Below, in pieces: positions 15,705-22,056 of a stretch of 64,000 nucleotides of DNA. Location of the stretch: contig JAZUMK010000042.1 of assembly GCA_045603585.1 (NCBI GenBank), forward strand, positions 28,276 to 92,275. Reading direction: 5' to 3'. The stretch's first letter is position 1. Each line of letters opens with the position of its first letter. The position numbers were made by a program, and so were the translations under genes. This DNA comes from SFEL01 sp045603585 (GTDB lineage: Bacteria > Bacillota > Clostridia > Christensenellales > CAG-138). Below the pieces are notes generated by a model that had not been told where the DNA came from, did not search any database, and worked only from the letters and a program-made list of their open reading frames with translations.

Positions 15705-15851
15705 ATGGATAGAAAAGCAATGGATTCGACAGCAACAAGCCTGTTGTCTTTAACAGTAGATGAGCGAATAGCCCTTATCTTGTCGGCTTTGAATATGGAA
15801 GAAAAAAAGCAGCTCAATGAGTTTTTGAAGAAGATGGGAGGGCAGAGGTAA
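15705..15851 (+). CDS. Small element protein 1, unknown
   Basis: 48 residues from the ATG at 15705, which has GGAGG nine bases upstream; earlier in-frame starts fall in the hairpin. It reads MDRKAMDSTATSLLSLTVDE and continues with a helical ALNMEEKKQLNEFLKKM. It is acidic to neutral, with no membrane segment. Its stop overlaps the next start (TAATG). No family recognised. Confidence 0.6.
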   Translation: MDRKAMDSTATSLLSLTVDERIALILSALNMEEKKQLNEFLKKMGGQR

Positions 15852-15988
15852 TGGATAGAAGCGGCAATGTGATTACCCGCGAACTTTTAGAACAATTTGA
15901 TCTGGAAACCTTAATGGTTATTTCCGGGATTGTAGATGCAATGCTTAAAACACAAAAGGCAGAAAATAAAGCGCAGGGCAAGGCGTAA
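15851..15988 (+). CDS. Small element protein 2, unknown
   Basis: 45 residues, start coupled to the previous stop. It begins MDRSGNVITRELLEQFDLET and ends with a lysine-rich tail. Ribosome site GGGAGGGCAGAGGTA lies within the previous gene. Probably a single helix bundle; no family recognised. Confidence 0.55.
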   Translation: MDRSGNVITRELLEQFDLETLMVISGIVDAMLKTQKAENKAQGKA

Positions 15989-15998
15989 GGGGTAGAAC

Positions 15999-16127
15999 AT
16001 GGATAACGATATTATTCTTTTGATTGACTGGTTGAGAAAGAATGCGGATAACCCTGAAGCCATTAGAAGGTTTAAGGATGCGGTTGCAGCTGAGATGGAT
16101 GGTGGTTTATCCTCACAGCGGAAATAA
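15999..16127 (+). CDS. Small element protein 3, unknown
   Basis: 42 residues, 10 bp after the previous gene, with AAGGGG as ribosome site. It reads MDNDIILLIDWLRKNADNPE and ends in AAEMDGGLSSQRK. It is short, acidic and helical. Last gene before attR, in the position where satellites and prophages often carry accessory genes. Confidence 0.5.
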   Translation: MDNDIILLIDWLRKNADNPEAIRRFKDAVAAEMDGGLSSQRK

Positions 16128-16145
16128 AGCCAACAATACCCATGG

Positions 16146-16168
16146 TTTACTGCATTTTTACTGCATCA
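16146..16168. repeat. Right copy of the 23-bp terminal repeat
   Basis: Identical to 5386-5408 and in the same orientation. It is followed by an ACTGC/GCAGT inverted pair (about 16171-16186), adding further copies of the ACTGC motif. It lies 122 bp inside attR. Confidence 0.65.
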
Positions 16169-16290
16169 ATACTGCAATCAAGCAGTAAACTATGGATATT
16201 ATTGTAAATAATAGACGTGGTGACGGAATAAAAAAGCAAGGCAATTAGGGAAAATGCCGTGATATTTAGATTTATTCCAATCATGGCACT

Positions 16291-16347
16291 TTCGGTTCAT
16301 ACCCGGAGTGTCATCCGTTCGAGTCGGATCGCCGCTACCAAACAAAA
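16291..16347. repeat. Attachment site attR (57-bp core)
   Basis: Exact copy of 5255-5311. The homology begins within the anticodon stem and runs through CCA, so it is a tRNA fragment, not a functional tRNA. Confidence 0.93.
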
Positions 16348-16374
16348 CAGCATCCTGATGGGTGCTGTTTTTGT
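16346..16374 (+). terminator. Original terminator of the tRNA operon
   Basis: AACAGCATCC and GGGTGCTGTT pair (one G-U) around TGAT, then a T run. It starts at the end of attR, so before integration it followed the tRNA genes. Confidence 0.8.
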
Positions 16375-16391
16375 ATTTTCACATATATAAT

Positions 16392-16421
16392 AACCTCCCG
16401 GATATTTCCCGGGAGGTTTTT
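16392..16421. terminator. Terminator downstream of the CNNM/CBS gene
   Basis: AACCTCCCGG and CCGGGAGGTT form a 10-bp stem with a 7-base loop, five bases past the minus-strand stop. The stronger T run is on the plus side, so it may serve both strands. Confidence 0.75.
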
Positions 16422-16422
16422 G

Positions 16423-17757
16423 CTATTCTTCCTCCTGCTGTCTGGGCAGAAGGGTTATTGTTGCGCTTTCTATCTGATAATCCTCCACCTGCACGATGTG
16501 TATATCCATGCCCTCTATGGTGAGGCGGATATCCTGGGCTCCGTTTGCGGGGATGCTGCCAAGGGCTTCAAATACAAGGCCGGTAAGGGTATTGTGGTCT
16601 TCGGATTCAAGCTCAATGCCTATGGCTTCCTGGATATCCTTAAGGGGAAGATTGCCGGACAGCTGCCATGTGTTTTCGCTTATCTTATGAATATGGGGAT
16701 CGGGATTTTTTGCATCCTCAGGCTCGTCGTTCAGCTCGCCCACCAGCTCCTCCAGCAGGTCGTAAAGGGTGATGACGCCCACCATTCCGCCGTATTCGTC
16801 CATAACTACGGCCATGGAATTGCGGCTTTTCTGCATATTGCGGAAAAGCACGTCTGCCTTTACTGTTTCCAGCACGAAATATGCGGGCTGCAGGGCGTTT
16901 GCAAGGAGACTGCCGCGGCTCTTGTCCTCAAGGCGGAAGTAATCCTTTGCGTTGAGCAGGCCGATGATGTTATCCGGAGAGCCGTCGCATACGGGATAGC
17001 GGGTGTAGCGGTTTTCGTGTATGGTCTGCGCCCATACTTCGTCGCTGTCCTCCATCCAAAGCAGGGCGGTGTCCGTCCTGTGGGTGGCGATATCCCCAAC
17101 CTCTATGTCGTCAAATTCGAATACGTTCTGTATAAATTCCTTTTCCTGATGGTCGATGGCGCCCTTTTCGCTGCCCGCATCCACCATCATGCGTATTTCC
17201 TCCTCGCTGACCTGATCGTCCGCTTCATTGGGGTCAATGCCGCAGAACCGCAGCACCAGGTTGGTGGAAAGGGACAAAAACCATACTATGGGCTTGAATA
17301 CGGTGGATATGCCGCCAACAAGGCCGGATATGCCAAGGGCCAGCTGCTCGGATTTTTTCATGGCGATGCGCTTTGGCACAAGCTCGCCGAAAACCAGAGT
17401 AAAGTAGGAGAGAATGATGGTTATGAGTATTACCGCGGCGGTGTCAAGGGTGGCATAGGGAATATTTACCCCTTTGCTCAGTATCCAGTCCACCAGCGGC
17501 TCGGAGAAGTTATCTGCGGCAAAGGCGCTGCCAAGAAATCCCGAAAGGGTGATGGCGACCTGTATGGTGGCAAGGAATCTTGCAGGCTCAGAAGTAAGGC
17601 GGAACAGCCGCTTTGCTCGCTTGTCGCCCTGCTCGGCCATGCGTTCAAGCTTGGTTTCGTTTATGGAGAGCACCGCTATTTCTGCGCAGGCAAATATGGC
17701 ATTCAGGGCTATGAGAACTACCTGCAGCAGAAGCAATAAACCTATGGAGTCGTCCAT
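16423..17757 (-). CDS. CNNM/CBS-pair transporter-like protein (HlyC/CorC family)
   Basis: 444 residues from the ATG at 17757; a TTG two codons earlier is closer to AAGAGG and is the alternative. About four membrane segments make up the CNNM domain (1-190; LNAIFACAEIAVLSINETKL is typical), followed by a CBS pair (about 200-330) and a C-terminal CorC_HlyC domain. This family is linked to magnesium or sodium efflux; hemolysin naming is historical. The gene is monocistronic, facing attR of the element. Confidence 0.9.
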   Translation of the reverse strand: MDDSIGLLLLLQVVLIALNAIFACAEIAVLSINETKLERMAEQGDKRAKRLFRLTSEPARFLATIQVAITLSGFLGSAFAADNFSEPLVDWILSKGVNIPYATLDTAAVILITIILSYFTLVFGELVPKRIAMKKSEQLALGISGLVGGISTVFKPIVWFLSLSTNLVLRFCGIDPNEADDQVSEEEIRMMVDAGSEKGAIDHQEKEFIQNVFEFDDIEVGDIATHRTDTALLWMEDSDEVWAQTIHENRYTRYPVCDGSPDNIIGLLNAKDYFRLEDKSRGSLLANALQPAYFVLETVKADVLFRNMQKSRNSMAVVMDEYGGMVGVITLYDLLEELVGELNDEPEDAKNPDPHIHKISENTWQLSGNLPLKDIQEAIGIELESEDHNTLTGLVFEALGSIPANGAQDIRLTIEGMDIHIVQVEDYQIESATITLLPRQQEEE

Positions 17758-17865
17758 TGTCAAATGACCTCTTTCTTTATAAATAATGTGGAGTGATAAT
17801 TTCCCAATAAAAACTGCAAAGCACAGCCTGTATATCGCCGGAGGGATATATAGACTATGCCTTAT

Positions 17866-17985
17866 ATGAACAAAGTATGGGTTTGTATGCTCAGCTTAGG
17901 ATTAGCGTCGCTGTCGCTTTCGTCCATTGGGGAATACTATCCTGCCTTTTTGATGCTATTGGCTGATATTATATGCTATGCATAG
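17866..17985 (+). CDS. Possible small membrane peptide
   Basis: 39 residues from the ATG at 17866 (or 42 from 17857): MNKVWVCMLSLGLASLSLSS and a second hydrophobic part. GGAGGG lies about 14-23 bases upstream, further than normal. It occupies an otherwise empty 250-bp gap between two minus-strand genes. Evidence is weak. Confidence 0.25.
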   Translation: MNKVWVCMLSLGLASLSLSSIGEYYPAFLMLLADIICYA

Positions 17986-18008
17986 GGTAATGTCAACGGC
18001 GAACGAAA

Positions 18009-18449
18009 TTATTCACAAACGAAGAAGGCGGCGGAGGCTGTGCAGTACAGCTGCTCAGTCTCTCTGTGGTGTATATCCATGGTGAGATGCAGCATCCTGC
18101 GGCCTTCATTTGAGAGGACGGCGCGAATGACTATGGGATCATCGGGGGATATGGCCTTGATATAGCTGAGGTTCAGGTTTGTGGTAACGCAGGCAGTGAT
18201 GTCCATATATGCCCGGCACAAAAGCCCCGCGCAGGAATCCACCAGCCACGCCATTGCGCCGCCGTGGAGGGTGTTGTAAACGTTCAGCTCATCCGGGCAG
18301 ATGGTATGGGTCAGCTGAAGCTCCCGCTTTTGTGCATCGCAGGAATAAAAGCTCAGCAGATGGGAGGGAAACTGAACGTAGCGGCTGTTGTATTTATCTA
18401 TGCAGGCCATTGCCCGCCGGGCAAATTCATCATTGGTGGGTCGTATCAT
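18009..18449 (-). CDS. PaaI-type hotdog thioesterase
   Basis: 146 residues from the ATG at 18449, which has AGGAGC nine bases upstream; an extension to 18584 has no ribosome site and an unlikely sequence. LNVYNTLHGGAMAWLVDSCAG is the HGG motif region of hotdog-fold PaaI/YbgC-like thioesterases, with a later ACVTTNLNLSYIKAI strand. It hydrolyses acyl-CoA thioesters; the acyl group is unknown. It is divergent from pckA. Confidence 0.85.
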   Translation of the reverse strand: MIRPTNDEFARRAMACIDKYNSRYVQFPSHLLSFYSCDAQKRELQLTHTICPDELNVYNTLHGGAMAWLVDSCAGLLCRAYMDITACVTTNLNLSYIKAISPDDPIVIRAVLSNEGRRMLHLTMDIHHRETEQLYCTASAAFFVCE

Positions 18450-18618
18450 GTAAGCTGCTCCTATAGAATGATGTCCGGTAAAAGTATACCATCGCAAGCC
18501 CGCCCATTCAAGGCGGGGGAGAAGCAAAATGAAATATTGTGCGTCCAGTCCTGCAATGGGTATGAACACAGCTAATGAAAGCAAGGTTATATATTATATC
18601 TGCCAATAGTGCGCTGTA

Positions 18619-18647
18619 TTGATAAAAGTTTGATTATGTTGTATCAT
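18619..18647 (+). promoter_or_regulatory. pckA promoter
   Basis: TTGATA and TATCAT with a 17-bp spacer, 107 bp upstream of pckA. The rest of the 305-bp gap 18450-18754 shows no gene and no recognised riboswitch. Confidence 0.7.
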
Positions 18648-18754
18648 AGGTGATAATTGGGGCAGAAGTTAGTTTTGCTGACAATACGCCCCCATCGCAA
18701 ATTCATTTTCTAACATAATCAACATTTATAAAAAAGAAAGAGGTTAAAGCAAAA

Positions 18755-20362
18755 ATGGCAAAAATCGACCTGAGCAAGTACGGTATTACCGGAACCACCG
18801 AGATCGTTCATAACCCTTCCTACGAAGTTCTTTTCAACGAGGAAACCAATCCTGCCCTGGAAGGTTTTGACAAGGGCCAGGTAAGCGAGCTGGGCGCCGT
18901 AAACGTAATGACCGGCATCTACACCGGCCGCTCCCCCAAAGATAAGTACATCGTAATGGATGAAAACTCCAGGGACACCATCTGGTGGACTTCCGACGAG
19001 TTCAAGAACGACAACAAGCCCATTTCCCAGGATACCTGGAAGGCCCTCAAGGAAATCGCGATCGACGAGCTGACCAACAAGAGGCTGTTCGTTGTTGACG
19101 CATTCTGCGGCGCAAACAAGGATACCCGCATGGCTATCCGCTTCATCGTTGAGGTTGCATGGCAGGCTCACTTTGTAGAGAATATGTTCATCATGCCTAC
19201 CGCCGAAGAGCTTGAAAACTTTGAGCCCGATTTCGTTATCTTCAACGCATCCAAGGCCAAGGTTGAAAACTACAAGGAGCTGGGCCTCAATTCCGAGACC
19301 GCCGTTGCCTTCAATATCACCAGCCGTGAGTCCGTTATCATCAACACTTGGTACGGCGGCGAGATGAAGAAGGGCATGTTCTCCATGATGAACTACTATC
19401 TGCCCCTCAAGGGCATTGCTTCCATGCACTGTTCCGCCAATACCGACATGAACGGCGAAAACACCGCCCTGTTCTTCGGCCTTTCCGGCACCGGCAAGAC
19501 CACCCTGTCCACCGACCCCAAGCGTCTGCTCATCGGCGATGACGAGCACGGCTGGGATGACAAGGGCGTGTTCAACTTTGAGGGCGGCTGCTATGCAAAG
19601 GTTATCAACCTGGATAAGGAATCCGAGCCCGATATCTACAACGCCATCAAGCGCAATGCTCTGCTGGAGAACGTAACTCTGGATGCAGAGGGCAAGATCG
19701 ACTTTGCCGACAAGCGCGTAACCGAGAACACCCGCGTATCCTACCCCATCGACCACATCGAGAACATCGTACGCCCCGTTTCCGCCGCTCCCGCCGCAAA
19801 GAACGTTATCTTCCTGTCCGCTGACGCTTTCGGCGTACTGCCCCCCGTTTCCGTACTGACCGACGATCAGGCTCAGTATTACTTCCTCTCCGGCTTCACT
19901 GCAAAGCTTGCAGGTACCGAGCGCGGCATTACTGAGCCCACCCCCACCTTCTCCGCTTGCTTCGGTCAGGCATTCCTTGAGCTGCATCCCACCAAGTACG
20001 CCGAGGAGCTGGTAAAGCGCATGGAACAGAGCGGCGCAAAGGCATACCTTGTAAACACCGGCTGGAACGGCACCGGCAAGCGTATCTCCATTAAGGATAC
20101 CCGCGGTATCATCGATGCCATCCTCAATGGCGACATCAACAACGCCGAAACCAAGACCATCCCCTACTTCAACCTTGCAGTTCCCACCTCTCTGCCCGGC
20201 GTGGACACCAACATTCTGGATCCCCGCAACACCTACGCAGACGTATCCGAGTGGGAGACCAAGGCAAAGGATCTGGCTTCCCGCTTTGCCAAGAACTTCG
20301 TAAAGTACACCGGCAATGACGCAGGCAAGGCTCTGATCCCCGCCGGCCCCAAGGCTGAGTAA
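18755..20362 (+). CDS. pckA: Phosphoenolpyruvate carboxykinase (ATP)
   Basis: 535 residues, full length for the ATP-dependent family. GLSGTGKT near 242-249 is the kinase-1a P-loop, followed by GDDEHGWDDKGVFNFEGG, the kinase-2/metal-binding region, and by RVSYPIDHIEN. It interconverts oxaloacetate plus ATP with PEP, CO2 and ADP. In anaerobes it often runs toward oxaloacetate and gains ATP. Codon use is strongly biased (GGC, AAG, ATC), as in highly expressed genes. AGAGG lies about 11 bases upstream of the ATG. A terminator follows at once, so it is a single-gene unit. Confidence 0.97.
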   Translation: MAKIDLSKYGITGTTEIVHNPSYEVLFNEETNPALEGFDKGQVSELGAVNVMTGIYTGRSPKDKYIVMDENSRDTIWWTSDEFKNDNKPISQDTWKALKEIAIDELTNKRLFVVDAFCGANKDTRMAIRFIVEVAWQAHFVENMFIMPTAEELENFEPDFVIFNASKAKVENYKELGLNSETAVAFNITSRESVIINTWYGGEMKKGMFSMMNYYLPLKGIASMHCSANTDMNGENTALFFGLSGTGKTTLSTDPKRLLIGDDEHGWDDKGVFNFEGGCYAKVINLDKESEPDIYNAIKRNALLENVTLDAEGKIDFADKRVTENTRVSYPIDHIENIVRPVSAAPAAKNVIFLSADAFGVLPPVSVLTDDQAQYYFLSGFTAKLAGTERGITEPTPTFSACFGQAFLELHPTKYAEELVKRMEQSGAKAYLVNTGWNGTGKRISIKDTRGIIDAILNGDINNAETKTIPYFNLAVPTSLPGVDTNILDPRNTYADVSEWETKAKDLASRFAKNFVKYTGNDAGKALIPAGPKAE

Positions 20363-20384
20363 GCTTAAACAAAATCATACGATC

Positions 20385-20418
20385 ATACCCGGCGGAATAC
20401 TCTGCCGGGTATTTTTAT
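20385..20418 (+). terminator. pckA terminator
   Basis: ATACCCGGC and GCCGGGTAT form a 9-bp stem with a 10-base loop, followed by TTTTATT. Confidence 0.85.
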
Positions 20419-20462
20419 TCCGTAAAAAATGCGGGAAAAGGCCGTTTTTCATCATATTTGCC

Positions 20463-20491
20463 TTGACAATGGGCGATACGTTAAGTAGCAT
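20463..20491 (+). promoter_or_regulatory. Promoter of the metF-metH operon
   Basis: TTGACA and TAGCAT with a 17-bp spacer, 58 bp before metF. The short leader leaves no room for a SAM riboswitch or a T-box. Confidence 0.75.
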
Positions 20492-20549
20492 TTACCATGT
20501 TGGCAAAATGCGCGGCAGACTTATTGGCGGATGAAAGGATATAATCACA

Positions 20550-21416
20550 ATGCTTATAAAGGATATACTTAAATCCAGGCCTGTAACCTTCTCCTGTGAG
20601 CTGTTTCCACCAAAAGTGGGAACAGAGCTTCAGAAGGCGGATCTGGTGGTGGAAAAGACCGCTGCTCTCAAGCCTGACTTTATCAGCGTTACCTGCGGGG
20701 CAAACGGCGGAAATACCCAAAACGTGCTTCGCATGGCAAAGCATGCGGGAGAATGCGGCAGCGTCGGTCTTGCCCATCTCACCTGCGTTTCCGCAAGCCG
20801 CGAGGGAATAGCTCAGCGTATCGCCGAAATGAAGCAGAATGGCATATTCAATGTGCTGGCTCTCAGGGGAGACCTTCCCGAGGGTATGGAAAAGCCTGAG
20901 GATGCCTGTTTTCAGCATGCCAATGAGCTGGTGGAGCTGCTCAGGCAGAGCGGCGGATTCTCCGTGGGCGGCGCATGCTATCCCGAGTGTCATCCTGAAA
21001 GCTCATCCCAGGCGGAGGATATAATGTACCTTAAGCGCAAGGTGGAAGCAGGCTGCGATTTCCTTACCACCCAGATGTTCTTCGATAACGATCTGCTGTA
21101 CCGCTTCCTCAACAAGCTGGCTGTAGCGGGTGTGGATGTGCCCATAATCGCAGGCATAATGCCCATAACCAGCAGCCGTCAGGTGGCCCGCATAACAGGT
21201 CTCAGCGGCGCTCTCATGCCGCCCAGATTCCGCAATATGCTGGATCATTACGGCAGCAATGACGCCGCAATGGAGCAGGCGGGCATCGCCTATGCCTGCG
21301 AGCAGATCACAGACCTTGTGGCAAACGGCATAAGGGGCATACATATTTACACCATGAACAAGCCTGACATTGCGGGAAAGATACTGAATAACCTTTCTTC
21401 CGTATTGATGAGGTAG
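20550..21416 (+). CDS. metF: 5,10-methylenetetrahydrofolate reductase
   Basis: 288 residues, typical for bacterial MetF. Start MLIKDILKSRPVTFSCELFP has the conserved SxEFFPPK-like motif (CELFPPK), with the FAD-site segments SVTCGANGG and VLALRGDLP in order. It makes 5-methyl-THF, the methyl donor of MetH. It is the first gene of metF - reactivation protein - metH, with 4-bp and overlapping junctions. The activation domain gene starts four bases after its stop, so the three are translated together. Confidence 0.95.
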   Translation: MLIKDILKSRPVTFSCELFPPKVGTELQKADLVVEKTAALKPDFISVTCGANGGNTQNVLRMAKHAGECGSVGLAHLTCVSASREGIAQRIAEMKQNGIFNVLALRGDLPEGMEKPEDACFQHANELVELLRQSGGFSVGGACYPECHPESSSQAEDIMYLKRKVEAGCDFLTTQMFFDNDLLYRFLNKLAVAGVDVPIIAGIMPITSSRQVARITGLSGALMPPRFRNMLDHYGSNDAAMEQAGIAYACEQITDLVANGIRGIHIYTMNKPDIAGKILNNLSSVLMR

Positions 21417-21420
21417 CATA

Positions 21421-22056
21421 ATGCGCATACGTCAGGAGGAGGCCCTCAGATACCTTGGGGCGAAAATACCGGACGGGGACAGCGTTGCCCTTATTGAAGG
21501 GGCATGGCAGAAACTGCAGCGCATAGCCTCTCCCCGCCACAGGGTAATAAGGGTCAGCGTGGAAACCGGGGAAAGCATAGTCAAAATAGCCGACTTTCAG
21601 GCGGAGTCTTCCTCCCTTGGCATAAACCTCAGGGGCTGCAGCGAAGCATATCTGCTGGCGGCAACCCTTGGCGCAGAGGTGGACAGGGAGATGACCAGAC
21701 TTGGCGCAATCAATGTGGCGCAGGCCTTTGCATTGCAGGCGGCTGCGGCAAGCGTATTGGAGTGCTGCTGCGATGATGTGTGCGATGAGCTGGCGGAGGA
21801 GCTGAAGGAAGAAGGGCTGTATCTAAGGCCCCGCTTTTCTCCCGGCTACGGCGGCTTTTCAATACAGCATCAGAGCGATATTTTAAGATTGCTGGAAGGG
21901 GGAAGGATAGGCATGGGAGAAACCGCATCCCATATGCTCACCCCGCTTAAATCCGTTACCGCCGTGATAGGCATATCCTCAAAGCCCGGCCTTTGTCATG
22001 ACAGCAAGTGCGAACTCTGCGGCAAGACGGACTGCCTGTTCAGAAAGGAACAATAA
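21421..22056 (+). CDS. Methionine synthase reactivation-domain protein (separate polypeptide)
   Basis: 211 residues. LGAEVDREMTRL, DDVCDELAEELKEEGLYLRP followed by RFSPGYGGFSI match the C-terminal activation (AdoMet-binding) domain of cobalamin-dependent methionine synthase; the RxxPGY motif contacts SAM. The tail ends CHDSKCELCGKTDCLFRKE, a cysteine-rich extension. It would supply the reductive remethylation that MetH here lacks. It overlaps metH (TAATG), and its ribosome site lies inside the end of metF. Confidence 0.88.
   Translation: MRIRQEEALRYLGAKIPDGDSVALIEGAWQKLQRIASPRHRVIRVSVETGESIVKIADFQAESSSLGINLRGCSEAYLLAATLGAEVDREMTRLGAINVAQAFALQAAAASVLECCCDDVCDELAEELKEEGLYLRPRFSPGYGGFSIQHQSDILRLLEGGRIGMGETASHMLTPLKSVTAVIGISSKPGLCHDSKCELCGKTDCLFRKEQ

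Larger units (their letters stand above)
5255..16347. mobile_element. Integrated phage-satellite-like element, 11.04 kb, in a tRNA gene
   Basis: The element is bounded by 57-bp direct repeats formed from the tRNA 3' half, with integrase next to the left end. Gene order: int, repressor (minus strand); Cro-like, Xis-like, small ORF, replication initiator, DnaB, terminase small and large, zinc ribbon protein, unknown, scaffold-like, sigma-like (plus); Panacea and MazF-like pair (minus); putative RHH regulator and three tiny genes (plus). It is AT-richer than the flanks. No portal, capsid, tail, holin or endolysin gene was recognised, so a complete prophage is unlikely. A satellite using a helper phage, or a deleted prophage, remain the two explanations. 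Confidence 0.9.

Noticed and set aside
16291..16347. Third tRNA gene
   Set aside because: Only the 3' half of the tRNA is present; it is the attR copy.
5255..16347. Complete prophage or integrative conjugative element
   Set aside because: No structural, lysis, relaxase or type IV secretion genes recognised; terminase genes argue against a conjugative element.
20419..20549. SAM riboswitch before metF
   Set aside because: The leader after the promoter is under 60 nt and has no S-box stems.
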